DNA of 64,000 bases from Luteimicrobium subarcticum (GTDB lineage: Bacteria > Actinomycetota > Actinomycetes > Actinomycetales > Cellulomonadaceae). The translations under genes were made by a program, and so were the position numbers. The stretch lies in contig NZ_PGTZ01000008.1 of the NCBI RefSeq assembly GCF_002798015.1, positions 310,001 through 374,000 on the forward strand. Reading direction: 5' to 3'. Positions 41,589-49,756 of this stretch are shown piece by piece. Under the pieces are notes generated by a model, which saw only the letters and a list, made by a program, of their open reading frames with translations, did no database searches and was not told where the DNA came from. Numbering within the stretch: the first letter of the stretch is position 1; each line of letters begins with the position of its first letter.

Positions 41589-42634
41589 GCGGGGTCCAGG
41601 GGGTCGCTGCGACGTCCGCGTCCGGCGGCGAGACCCTCGAGGACGCCGCGGAGCGCCTCGACGGCGTCGTGCCGGGGCGCCCACCCGAGCACGTCACGCG
41701 CCCGGGAGGTGTCCATGACGGGCGCGCCCATCGCCATGTCGAGCCAGCCTGCGTCGGCCCGGACGGCGTGCGCGGACCAGGCGAGGGCGAGCACCCGTCG
41801 GACGAGCCCGGGCGGGAGGTTGAGCACGTGCCCGTGGTCGAGCACCTCCGCGACCGCGCGGCCGTCGAGGACGGGGGCCGCGGCGACGTTGAACGCCCCC
41901 CGGGCGGCCGCGCCTCGGACGATCGCGGCGACGTACGCGCGGGCGACGTCGTCGGCGTGGGTGGCCTGGAGCCGCAGGCCGGCCGGCAGGGGCACGACGG
42001 GCAGCACCCCCGGCCGGACCAGTCCGCGCGGCACGAGCGGTCCGAGGAAGTAGCGGTCGATCTCGGCGCCCGCCCCCGGTTGGAAGATCAAGGACGGGCG
42101 CAGGCGGGTGACGACGAGGTCGTCGTGCTCCCTCTCGAGGCCGTCGAGGACGCGCTCCTGCGCCGCCTTGTCCACGCTGTAGTGCGAGGTGGGCACGCCG
42201 CCGGTGGGCCAGGACTCGTCCCGCGGCGTGTCGTCGGCGACGGGCGAGTACGCACCGACCGACGACGCCACCACGAGGTGCCGCGCCCCCGCGCGCGCCG
42301 CGGCCTGCCCGACCCGGCGCGTGCCGTCCACGTTGGTGCGCCGCAGGAGGTCCCGGTCCCGGTTCGGCTGGATCGCCCACGCGAGGTGCACGACCGCGTC
42401 GACGCCGTCGAGCGCGCCGGCCAGGCGGTCGACGAGCCCGTCCTCCTCCACGGGCGACGTGGTCGCCTCGCCGACGTCGGCCGTGACCCAGCGCGCGCCG
42501 TCGAACGGCGGTGACGACGTGTCGGGCCGGCGCCGGGCGATCCCGACGACGTCCGTCACCGACGGTTCGGCGGCGAGCGCGCCGAGCAGCGCCGAGCCGG
42601 AGTTGCCCGACGCACCGACGACCGCGACCCTCAC
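41585..42634 (-). CDS. NAD-dependent epimerase/dehydratase (extended SDR)
   Basis: 349 aa. Seen: Rossmann motif 'VAVVGASGNSGSALLGAL' (Gly-x2-Gly-x2-Gly type), 'AVVHLAWAIQPNRD', 'VASSVGAYSPV' (catalytic Ser) and 'HYSVDKAAQE' (Tyr-x3-Lys). This makes it a functional extended SDR acting on a nucleotide sugar or related carbonyl. GTG at 42634 overlaps the Zn-dehydrogenase stop (GTGA). Second gene of the five-gene operon. Substrate unknown. Confidence 0.87.
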   Translation of the reverse strand: MRVAVVGASGNSGSALLGALAAEPSVTDVVGIARRRPDTSSPPFDGARWVTADVGEATTSPVEEDGLVDRLAGALDGVDAVVHLAWAIQPNRDRDLLRRTNVDGTRRVGQAAARAGARHLVVASSVGAYSPVADDTPRDESWPTGGVPTSHYSVDKAAQERVLDGLEREHDDLVVTRLRPSLIFQPGAGAEIDRYFLGPLVPRGLVRPGVLPVVPLPAGLRLQATHADDVARAYVAAIVRGAAARGAFNVAAAPVLDGRAVAEVLDHGHVLNLPPGLVRRVLALAWSAHAVRADAGWLDMAMGAPVMDTSRARDVLGWAPRHDAVEALRGVLEGLAAGRGRRSDPLDPA

Positions 42635-43878
42635 GACGCCGCCCCGTCCTCCGGCGTCCCGTCGGGCGGTCGGACGCCGCCTGCCGGGAGGGTCGGGTCG
42701 AGCACCACCTTGACGCACCCGTCCTGCTTCTTCTGGAACATCTCGTACGCGGCCGGCGCGTCCTCGAGCGCGACGCGGTGGGTACGCAGGTCGAGGACGC
42801 CGAGCGGGTCGGACTCGTCGGCGACGAGCGGCAGGAGGTCGTCGACCCACCGCCGGACGTTCGCCTGGCCCATGCGCAGGGTGACCTGCTTGTCGAACAG
42901 CTCCATCATCGGCAGCGCGTCCCGCGCGCCGCCGTAGACCCCGGACAGCGAGATCGTCCCGCCGCGCCGGACGATCGCGATCGCCGAGAGCAGCGCGGCG
43001 AGCCGGTCGACGCCGGCCTTCTCGATCAGGGGCCGGGCGACGACGCCGGGCACGTACGCCGCGCCGCGCTGCAGCAGCTCGCTCACGGGCGAGCCGTGCG
43101 CCTCCATGCCGACGGCGTCGATCACCGCGTCGGGGCCGCGCCCCGAGGTGCGGTCCCGGATCGCGGCGGGCAGGTCGTCGACGGCGCCGAGGTCGAGCAC
43201 GTCCACCCCGTGGCGGGCGGCCATCGCGAGACGTTCCGCGACCAGGTCGACGCCGATCACGGTGGCGGCGCCCCGGTACAGCGCCACGCGCGCCGCCATC
43301 TGGCCGACGGGACCCAGCCCGAGCACGACGACCGACCCGCCGGGGGGCACGTCGGCGTACTCGACGGCCTGCCAGGCGGTCGGCAGCACGTCGGAGAGGT
43401 AGAGGTAGCGCTCGTCGGGCCAGCCGTCGTCGGGGACGCGGACCGGTCCGTACTGGGCCTGCGGGACCCGCAGGTACTCGGCCTGCCCGCCGGGGACCTG
43501 ACCGTAGAGGCTCGTGTAGCCGAGGAGGGCGGCGCCCTTCGAGCGGGAGCGCACCTGCGTGACCTCGCACTGGCTCTGCAGCCCGCGCGCGCACATCCAG
43601 CAGGAGCCGCAGGAGACGTTGAAGGGCACGACGACGCGGTCGCCGGGCCGGAGGTGGGTGACACCGGGGCCCACCTCCTCGACGACGCCCATCGGCTCGT
43701 GGCCGAGGACGTCGCCGGGTGTGAGGTAGGCGGCCAGGACGCCGTAGAGGTGGAGGTCGGAGCCGCAGATCGCGGTGGAGGTGATGCGGACGATCGCGTC
43801 GGTCGGCTCCAGGATCCTCGGGTCGGGGACGGAGTCGACGCGCACGTCCTGCACGCCTTGCCAGGTCAGAGCTCGCAC
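42631..43878 (-). CDS. Zinc-dependent alcohol dehydrogenase (MDR family)
   Basis: 415 aa. Seen: 'ICGSDLHLYG' (catalytic Zn Cys), 'GDVLGHEPMGVVEEVG' (catalytic Zn His-Glu), structural Zn Cys set 'CGSCWMCARGLQSQC', and the NAD(P) motif 'VVVLGLGPVGQMAA'. It resembles glutathione-independent formaldehyde dehydrogenase-like and threonine-dehydrogenase-like MDR proteins. GTG at 43878 with AAAGG upstream; the preceding in-frame residues are Arg-rich and not conserved. First gene of the operon running to 38285. A 101-nt gap separates it from the small membrane protein gene. Confidence 0.88.
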   Translation of the reverse strand: MRALTWQGVQDVRVDSVPDPRILEPTDAIVRITSTAICGSDLHLYGVLAAYLTPGDVLGHEPMGVVEEVGPGVTHLRPGDRVVVPFNVSCGSCWMCARGLQSQCEVTQVRSRSKGAALLGYTSLYGQVPGGQAEYLRVPQAQYGPVRVPDDGWPDERYLYLSDVLPTAWQAVEYADVPPGGSVVVLGLGPVGQMAARVALYRGAATVIGVDLVAERLAMAARHGVDVLDLGAVDDLPAAIRDRTSGRGPDAVIDAVGMEAHGSPVSELLQRGAAYVPGVVARPLIEKAGVDRLAALLSAIAIVRRGGTISLSGVYGGARDALPMMELFDKQVTLRMGQANVRRWVDDLLPLVADESDPLGVLDLRTHRVALEDAPAAYEMFQKKQDGCVKVVLDPTLPAGGVRPPDGTPEDGAAS

Positions 43879-43979
43879 GGTGGCCTTTCGCTGGGCGCGT
43901 GAGCGCCACGGACGGGCCACCTGCTTGACCCGTCAGCCACGTTACGAGGACCGGTGGGCCGACGCAGGACGTACGGGGT

Positions 43980-44147
43980 TCAGATCGTCCGGTTCTTGCG
44001 GGCCGAGCGTCGCGTGCCAGCCACGATCGCCGTCCCGACGAACAGGATGACCCCGATGATCCCGAGCCAGAGGATGCCGTGGACGGCGAACCCGACCACG
44101 GCCAGCACCAGCCAGAGCACCAGGAGCACTACCACGAGTGTCAACAT
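43980..44147 (-). CDS. Small two-TM membrane protein, 55 aa
   Basis: 55 aa: 'MLTLVVVLLVLWLVLAVVGF' as first helix, 'GIIGVILFVGTAIVAG' as second, and a Lys/Arg-rich tail 'TRRSARKNRTI'. Proteins of this look are widespread in actinobacteria (hydrophobic, Lys tail) without known function. The ATG at 44147 lies 7 nt after TAGCGT, so leaderless; the adjoining GGAAAG is too close to act as a Shine-Dalgarno. Confidence 0.75.
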   Translation of the reverse strand: MLTLVVVLLVLWLVLAVVGFAVHGILWLGIIGVILFVGTAIVAGTRRSARKNRTI

Positions 44148-44154
44148 CTTTCCG

Positions 44155-44160
44155 ACGCTA
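44155..44160 (-). promoter_or_regulatory. Leaderless promoter -10 (TAGCGT)
   Basis: TAGCGT on the minus strand, 7 nt before the ATG at 44147. Confidence 0.6.
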
Positions 44161-44214
44161 CGCCGATGGCGTGGCGACGCGCGGCGACCGGGTGCCGGGC
44201 ATCGAAGGTGAGGG

Positions 44215-44329
44215 ATGGAGCGGACGACGACGGTGCGGCTGCGGGAGGTGCGCGACGCCGACCTCCCGGGACCACGCGAACGGCCGGGGCGCCGAGGTCG
44301 AGGAGCTGCTCCTGACGCTGCGGGCCTGA
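44215..44329 (+). pseudogene. GNAT acetyltransferase with large internal deletion
   Basis: The start reads 'MERTTTVRLREVRDADLPG', the usual first strand and helix of a GNAT N-acetyltransferase. After about 55 nt the frame changes and reads 'RDHANGRGAEVEELLLTLRA' to a stop at 44327-44329, a typical GNAT C-terminus. About 130-150 residues that should lie between are missing and the two ends are out of frame. The result is a clear non-functional relic. The identity is from pattern memory, not a database search. The next about 130 nt (44330 to about 44455) hold short GC-rich repeats (gtccgacccggc) and no gene. Confidence 0.6.
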
Positions 44330-44463
44330 CCTCGGCGTGGTCCGGGTCCGACCCGGCGCGGCGCGACTGGTCCGACCCGGCACGACGTGGCACTGCCCGG
44401 CACGGTGCGGCGTCTGGACTGTAACGCGGTCGACACATCGGCACACACCGTGGAAACGCAAAC

Positions 44464-44477
44464 TGTATACCGTCGCG
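44464..44477 (+). promoter_or_regulatory. Putative promoter/GntR operator of the SIS-PfkB-ABC operon
   Basis: TGTATACCGTCGCG contains the palindrome GTATAC, in an AT-richer island (gtggaaacgcaaactgtatacc). It could hold the -10 and an operator for the GntR/FCD regulator at the end of the operon. A near-identical 14-mer occurs inside the first gene at 45026-45039 (13 of 14 match). The leader to the ATG at 44536 ends in GAAGGAG. Confidence 0.4.
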
Positions 44478-44535
44478 GCATCCGAGAGGGTGCAGCGCTC
44501 CCTCGGCCGAGACCGTCCGCCGAAGGAGAGCCACC

Positions 44536-45726
44536 ATGTCGACCTGGGCGTCACCCCTGCTGGAGCCGGGGTCCACGATCCTCGACGACCGTCAGCGCGC
44601 GGTCGTCGAGACGGTGTCGGCCGCGGAGCGGGCCCACATCCTCGCACTGCCGAGCGACGACCTCCTCGACCCGCGGCGGCGCGCCCGGATCGAGGCCACC
44701 GGTCCCGAGCTGTTCGCCCAGCCCGAGGCGGTTCGGGCCACGCTGCTCCGCAACGCCAACACTCTGGACGCCGTGGCCGAGCGCCTCGCAGCCGGCTTCC
44801 GGCGCGTCGTGCTCGTCGGCGCCGGCGACTCGCTCGCCGTCATGGCCGGAGCACGCCTCGCGCTCGAGCAGATGCTCGGCGTGCCGTGCGAACCGGTCCA
44901 GAGCCTGGAGTTCGCCTACTACGCGGCGCACGCGCTCGACGCCTCGACCGCGGTCCTGGCCCTGTCGAGCTCGGGGGAGACGACCCGCACGGTCGAGGCG
45001 CTGCTCGTCGCCCAGCGGCACCAGATGTATACGGTCGCGCTGACCAACACGCGCGGCTCGACGCTCGAGCGCGAGGCGACGACCGCGCTGCAGGTCGAGG
45101 CGACCCGCGTCGGCTGGCCGACGCAGTCGTCCACCGCCGCGCTGGCGCTCCTGCTGGAGCTGGCGGTCCGGGTCGGTGAGCGCCGGGGCGCGACGGGCGC
45201 CGGCGAGCTCCGGTCCGCGCTCGACGCCCTGCCCGGCCTCATGGCCGTGACGCTCGGGCGCACGGACGCGACCGTGGCGGCGATCGCCGAGCGCGAGGTC
45301 CGGTCGCGCACCGTGCTCTTCGCGGGCGGGGGCCCCAGCGCCGCCGCCGCGACCATGGGCGCCGCCAAGGTCAAGGAGTGCACCCCCGGCCACGCGTTCG
45401 CGGTCCAGGTCGAGGAGTACCACCACTACACCTCGCAGAAGCCCGACGAGCCGCTCGTCCTGCTCGCCCCGTCCGGGCCCACGGTGCCCCGCGCCACGGA
45501 CACCGGACGGGACGCCCACCGCTGGGGCGGCCGGCTGTACGTCGTGACCACCGAGGGCGAGCGAGCCTTCGACGACCTCGACGCCGAGGGCGTGCTGTTC
45601 CTGCCGGCCGTGCCGGAGCCGCTGTCCCCGCTGCTCTTCGTGCTGCCCGCGCAGCTCGTCGGCTACCACCTCGGGCTCGCCGGCGTGCGCGCGGCCGAGA
45701 CGGACGCGGCGGTGGCGCGTGCCTGA
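44536..45726 (+). CDS. SIS-domain sugar isomerase/deglycase (FrlB/FraB/GlmS-C like)
   Basis: 396 aa with two SIS domains (about 85-215 and 245-375). Seen: 'VVLVGAGDSLAVMAGARLAL' (first SIS strand and sugar-phosphate loop), 'LALSSSGETTRTVEALLVAQ' (the classical Ser-rich phosphate-binding motif), and 'CTPGHAFAVQVEEYHHYTSQ' (Glu and His expected at the active site). This family includes GlmS C-domains, AgaS, and the deglycases FrlB and FraB that split phosphorylated Amadori products. With the adjacent PfkB kinase and a GntR regulator, a deglycase role is the most economical reading. GAAGGAG RBS; first gene of the operon. Confidence 0.82.
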   Translation: MSTWASPLLEPGSTILDDRQRAVVETVSAAERAHILALPSDDLLDPRRRARIEATGPELFAQPEAVRATLLRNANTLDAVAERLAAGFRRVVLVGAGDSLAVMAGARLALEQMLGVPCEPVQSLEFAYYAAHALDASTAVLALSSSGETTRTVEALLVAQRHQMYTVALTNTRGSTLEREATTALQVEATRVGWPTQSSTAALALLLELAVRVGERRGATGAGELRSALDALPGLMAVTLGRTDATVAAIAEREVRSRTVLFAGGGPSAAAATMGAAKVKECTPGHAFAVQVEEYHHYTSQKPDEPLVLLAPSGPTVPRATDTGRDAHRWGGRLYVVTTEGERAFDDLDAEGVLFLPAVPEPLSPLLFVLPAQLVGYHLGLAGVRAAETDAAVARA

Positions 45727-46609
45727 GCGCCCGACCCTCGTGTGCGCGGGGAACGTGACGCTCGACGTCGCCGTCGCTCCCGACGGGCGGCGCACGACCG
45801 CGGTGGGGGGTGACGCGGTCTTCGCGTCGCTCGCCGCGCGCCTCGCCGGCGGAGAGCCTCAGATCCTGGCGCCGCTCGGCAACGACGTGCCCGACGCTGT
45901 CGCCGACGTCGTGCGCCTGGCCGGCACGCCGCCCGAGGACCTCCCGGCGCGTGACCTCCCGACCGTCCTCGACGTCGTGCGGTACCGGGCCGACGGCAGC
46001 CGCACCTGGGAGCTCGTCCACGGCGAGCGGCACTTCGAGGAGATGTCGCCCGGCCCGGCGGACGTGACGCCCGCGATGCTCGCCGCAGACGGCGTCCTCC
46101 TGTCCGGGATGGCGCTCGCCGCGCAGCTCGCGCTGTCGTCGTGGCTGCGCCCGAGGACGTCCGCGACCGTCTACCTCGACCCCCAGGAGGACTACGTGCC
46201 AGGCAACGAGAGAGCGCTCCTGGAGGCCGTCGCGGCGTGCGACGTCTTCCTGCCGAGCGAGGTGGAGGCGCTGGCGCTCGCGCGGGTCGACGACGTCGAG
46301 GACGCGATCCGGTGCTTCCTCGAGGTCGTGCCGGTCGTCGTCGTGAAGCGCGCCGAGCACGGGTGCCTCGTCGCGACGCGCAGGGGCCGCACGCCCGTGG
46401 TCGTCCCGGCGGAGCGCGTGGTCCCGACGGACAGCACCGGCGCCGGCGACGCCTTCTGCGGGGCGTTCGCCGTCGAGCACCTGCGCAGCGGGGACCCGGT
46501 CGCCGCCGCGCGGGCCGCGAGCGCGGTCGCGCGCGTCGCCGTGTCGGGCGTCGGGGTCGACGCGCTGGCGGACGCCGTGCGCTCGATGGAGTCGGAGGTG
46601 GCGCGCTGA
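45719..46609 (+). CDS. PfkB-family carbohydrate kinase (FrlD/FraD-like)
   Basis: 296 aa ribokinase fold. Seen: 'CAGNVTLDVAVAPDGR' at the N-terminus, 'GGDAVFASLAARLAGGE' (substrate-binding Gly-Gly), 'VPTDSTGAGDAFCGAFAVEH' (PfkB signature 2 with catalytic Asp in Gly-Ala-Gly-Asp). GTG at 45719 lies 8 nt inside the SIS gene, so translation is coupled. In frl and fra systems the kinase phosphorylates the glycated amino compound at C6 and the SIS enzyme then cleaves it; that order fits here. Substrate not proven. Confidence 0.87.
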   Translation: MPERPTLVCAGNVTLDVAVAPDGRRTTAVGGDAVFASLAARLAGGEPQILAPLGNDVPDAVADVVRLAGTPPEDLPARDLPTVLDVVRYRADGSRTWELVHGERHFEEMSPGPADVTPAMLAADGVLLSGMALAAQLALSSWLRPRTSATVYLDPQEDYVPGNERALLEAVAACDVFLPSEVEALALARVDDVEDAIRCFLEVVPVVVVKRAEHGCLVATRRGRTPVVVPAERVVPTDSTGAGDAFCGAFAVEHLRSGDPVAAARAASAVARVAVSGVGVDALADAVRSMESEVAR

Positions 46610-47319
46610 TGCGGCTCACCGTCGTCAACCCCAACGTCTCCGACGAGCTCACACGCAGGATCGCGGGAGCGGCCGCGGCCGTCGCGCCCCAGGACGTCGA
46701 CGTTCTCGGGGTCCATCCGAGCGGGGGCGTGCCGAGCGTCGAGAGCCACGCGGAAGAGGTCGTCGCGGCGGCCGGCGTGCTCGAGCAGGTCCGTGCGCAC
46801 GACGCGACGTCCGACGCGTTCGTCGTGGCGTGCTTCGGGGACACGGGCGTGGCGGCGGCCCGGGAGGTCGCGTCCGGTCCTGTGGTCGGGATGACCGAGG
46901 CCGCACTGATGGCCGCGTGCCTCGTCGCGCACCGCTTCACCGTCGTGACGCTGCCCACCCGGACGCGGGCCCACTCGGAGCGCGTGGTCCGCGCGCTCGG
47001 GCTCGAGCACCGGTGCACCGTCCGCGCGGTCGACGTGCCCGTCGCGCATCTCGAGTCCGGGTCGACCCACCTGTTGGAGACGTTCGTCGCCGAGAGCCGG
47101 GCGGCGCTGGAGCTCGACGCGGCCGAGGCGGTCGTGCTGGGCTGCGCCGGCCTGGCCGACCTGGTCGACCCGTTGCAGGCCGAGCTCGGCGTCCCGGTGA
47201 TCGAGGGTGTCGCCGCCGCGGTCGGCATGGCGGTCGGGCTGCACCGCATGCGGCTGGGCACGTCGCGAGCGAGCAGCTTCGCCGCCGTCCCCGCTCTCCC
47301 GGAGGTGCTCTTCCCATGA
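46609..47319 (+). CDS. Asp/Glu/hydantoin racemase family protein
   Basis: 236 aa. Two-cysteine racemase fold: 'FVVACFGDTGVAAAREVAS' (Cys75) and 'AVVLGCAGLADLVDPL' (Cys179), with N-terminal 'LTVVNPNVSDELTRRI', which is characteristic of the hydantoin-racemase branch. These cofactor-independent enzymes invert amino acids or 5-substituted hydantoins, and some (maleate isomerase, arylmalonate decarboxylase) do other chemistry. Start overlaps the kinase stop (TGATG). With the next two hydrolase genes this suggests ring-containing amides as substrates. Confidence 0.85.
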   Translation: MRLTVVNPNVSDELTRRIAGAAAAVAPQDVDVLGVHPSGGVPSVESHAEEVVAAAGVLEQVRAHDATSDAFVVACFGDTGVAAAREVASGPVVGMTEAALMAACLVAHRFTVVTLPTRTRAHSERVVRALGLEHRCTVRAVDVPVAHLESGSTHLLETFVAESRAALELDAAEAVVLGCAGLADLVDPLQAELGVPVIEGVAAAVGMAVGLHRMRLGTSRASSFAAVPALPEVLFP

Positions 47320-48827
47320 CGCTCGTGTTCACCGACGTCCTCGTCTACGACGCCGCGGCGCCGAGCGGCATGCTCGGCCCGACCGACGTCGTGGTCGAGG
47401 GGAACCGGGTCGCCGCGGTCGGTCCGTGGGACCGGCAGGGCGCTGCGGACGCCCGGGTCGTCGCGTGCGACGGACGTTGCCTGCTCGTCCCCGGGTTGGT
47501 CAACGCGCACTTCCACTCGCCGGCCAACCACCTCAAGGGCTCCGTGCGGAGCCTGCCGCTCGAGCTCTTCATGCTCCAGGAGTCGCCGGCGGACGCTGCC
47601 CTCGCGCCCACGGCGCGCGAGGCCTACCTGCGGACCATGCTGGGCGCGATCGAGATGCTGCGGCTCGGCGTCACGAGCGTGCAGGACGACGCCTTCCTGA
47701 TGCCGGAGCCCGTCCCGGAGGTCGTGGACGCGGTCGCGTCCGCGTACCGCGACAGCGGCATGCGGGCCACCCTCGCGCTCGACCAGCCCGAGCTGCCGGA
47801 GCGGGACAAGCTGCCGTTCCTCGACGAGCTCGCAGATGTGCGGTCGACGCTCGACGCGCCGGCCCCCGCGCCGGCGGCACGGCTGCTCGAGGCGTACGAC
47901 CACCTGCTGACGACCTGGCACGGAGCGGCCGGCGACCGCATCCGCGCCGCGGTGTCGGTGTCGGCGCCCCAGCGGGTCAGCCCGGAGTACTTCGCCGCGC
48001 TCGACGACCTCGCCGAGCGGCACGGCCTGCCGCTGTTCGCGCACATGCTCGAGACCAAGGCGCAGCGCACCCTCGCGGACCAGCAGCCGCGGTTCGCCGG
48101 CCGCTCGCTGGTGCGGTACACCGCCGACCTCGGCCTGCTCCGGCCCCACACGAACGTCATCCACGCCGTCTGGGTCGACGACGACGACCTCGACCTGGTC
48201 GCCGCCGCCGGGTCGACGATCGCGCACAACCCGGTGAGCAACCTGCGCCTGGGCAGTGGCGTCATGCCGTGGCGGGCGGCGCTCGACCGCGGCATCCCGG
48301 TGGCGCTCGGCACCGACGAGGCGATCTGCGACGACACGGTCAACGTGTGGTCGGTCGCGAAGACGGCCGGGCTGATCCACAACGTGTCGGGGCTCGACAG
48401 CGACGACTGGCCGACCTCGACGGAGATCCTGACGGCCCTGTGGGAGGGCGGCGCGCGCGCCCAGGGACGGGCGGGCGAGCTCGGTGCGGTCCGCCCGGGG
48501 ATGCTCGCCGACCTGGCGCTCCTGGACCTGGACGCCCTCGCGTTCACGCCGCTCAACGACCTGCGCGAGCAGCTCGTCCACTGCGAGGACGGGCACGACG
48601 TCGTCATGACCGTCGTGGACGGGCGGGTCGTCGCCGAGGACGGTCACGTCACGACCGTCGACGAGCGGTCCCTGCTGGCCGAGGCGCGCGAGCTGTTCGC
48701 CGCGCGACGACCGGCCGTGGACGCCGCGCGCGACGCGGCACAGCACCTGGTCCCCGCCTACCAGCGCGTGGTGCGCCGGGCAGCGGCGACAGACGTCGGA
48801 TTCACACGATGGGTGGGCACACGATGA
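47316..48827 (+). CDS. Amidohydrolase (cytosine deaminase / TRZ-ATZ type)
   Basis: 503 aa metal-dependent amidohydrolase. Seen: 'LVPGLVNAHFHSPANHLKGS' (metal His65 and His67), 'PLFAHMLETKAQ' (His and Glu), 'NVIHAVWVDDDDLDL' (His) and 'GIPVALGTDEAICDDT' (metal Asp). This is the deaminase/chlorohydrolase branch, which hydrolyses amidine or ring C-N bonds of aminated heterocycles and related nitrogen compounds. It overlaps the racemase stop by ATGA. The natural substrate cannot be fixed from sequence. Confidence 0.87.
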   Translation: MTLVFTDVLVYDAAAPSGMLGPTDVVVEGNRVAAVGPWDRQGAADARVVACDGRCLLVPGLVNAHFHSPANHLKGSVRSLPLELFMLQESPADAALAPTAREAYLRTMLGAIEMLRLGVTSVQDDAFLMPEPVPEVVDAVASAYRDSGMRATLALDQPELPERDKLPFLDELADVRSTLDAPAPAPAARLLEAYDHLLTTWHGAAGDRIRAAVSVSAPQRVSPEYFAALDDLAERHGLPLFAHMLETKAQRTLADQQPRFAGRSLVRYTADLGLLRPHTNVIHAVWVDDDDLDLVAAAGSTIAHNPVSNLRLGSGVMPWRAALDRGIPVALGTDEAICDDTVNVWSVAKTAGLIHNVSGLDSDDWPTSTEILTALWEGGARAQGRAGELGAVRPGMLADLALLDLDALAFTPLNDLREQLVHCEDGHDVVMTVVDGRVVAEDGHVTTVDERSLLAEARELFAARRPAVDAARDAAQHLVPAYQRVVRRAAATDVGFTRWVGTR

Positions 48828-49756
48828 ACGCACGCTACGAGTACCGCAGCATGCCGGACCGACCGCGCGGGACCTGGCCGGGGGGCGCCGGCCTCGCCGT
48901 CATGGTCTGCGTGGGCGTGGAGGAGTACCGCTTCGGCGACGGGCACACCGAGGACGCGCTCCCGGGCGTACCGGCCCCGGACCTCGTCAACACCGCGTGG
49001 CGCGACTACGGGAACCGGGTCGGCGCCTTCGCGCTCTTCGACACGCTCGAACGCCTCGGCGTCCCGCCGACGGTCCTGCTCAACACGGACGTCTACGACA
49101 CCGCGCCGGACGTCGTCCGGGCGGCGCGGCGCGTGGGCGGCGAGATCGTCGCGCACGGGCGCAGCAACTCCGACTCGCTCGCGGGCATGACCCCGGACGC
49201 CGAGGGCGACTACCTGCGTGACGTCGCGGCACGGATCGAGCGCCACGAGGGCGCACCGCCCGGCGGGTGGTCGAGCCCGTGGCTCGCGCACACGCCGTCG
49301 ACGGTCGACCTGCTCGTCGAGGCCGGGTACCGGTACCTGCTGGACCTCCGCCTCGACGACCAGCCCGTCTGGCTCACGTCGCGCTCCGGGCCGCTGCTCT
49401 CGATCCCGTACAACGCCGAGATCAACGACTCGAGCACCATGATCGGGCGCGAGACCCCCGCGCGGGCCTTCGCCGACATGGTCGTGGACGAGTTCGACGC
49501 CCTGCTCGAGGCGTCCGCGGAGCGCCCGCTCGTCATGAGCGTGGTGCTGCACTCGTTCATCACGGGGGCGCCGTTCCGGCTGCGAGCGGTCGAGCGCGCG
49601 CTGGCGCACCTGGCAGCACCCCGCCCCGGCGTCTGGCTGACCACGCCCGGCGAGATCCACCGTGCCGTCCTGGCCACGCCGGACCTCTTCCCGGGCCTCG
49701 CCCCCTCGGCTCCGTCGGCCCCGTCGGCCCCGTCGGTCCGGGCGGCGCTGCGATGA
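48824..49756 (+). CDS. Polysaccharide-deacetylase-fold hydrolase (PuuE/allantoinase-like)
   Basis: 310 aa NodB-fold protein. Seen: 'GGAGLAVMVCVGVEEYRFG' (in place of the Asp-Asp metal motif of true chitin deacetylases), 'GEIVAHGRSNSD' (His), 'GWSSPWLAHTPSTVDLLVEA' and 'VLHSFITG' (His). The altered first motif and the 'VEEY' residues are typical of the PuuE/cyclic-imide hydrolase branch, which acts on allantoin-like or imide rings, so a C-N ring hydrolase is more likely than a chitin deacetylase. The C-terminus has a Ser-Ala-Pro 9-nt repeat. ATGA overlaps with both neighbours. Confidence 0.8.
   Translation: MNARYEYRSMPDRPRGTWPGGAGLAVMVCVGVEEYRFGDGHTEDALPGVPAPDLVNTAWRDYGNRVGAFALFDTLERLGVPPTVLLNTDVYDTAPDVVRAARRVGGEIVAHGRSNSDSLAGMTPDAEGDYLRDVAARIERHEGAPPGGWSSPWLAHTPSTVDLLVEAGYRYLLDLRLDDQPVWLTSRSGPLLSIPYNAEINDSSTMIGRETPARAFADMVVDEFDALLEASAERPLVMSVVLHSFITGAPFRLRAVERALAHLAAPRPGVWLTTPGEIHRAVLATPDLFPGLAPSAPSAPSAPSVRAALR

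Noticed and set aside
48824-49756. First taken as a chitin/peptidoglycan deacetylase.
   Set aside because: The Asp-Asp metal motif is replaced by VEEY, there is no signal peptide, and the gene sits in an import operon with amidohydrolase genes; the PuuE-like branch fits better.
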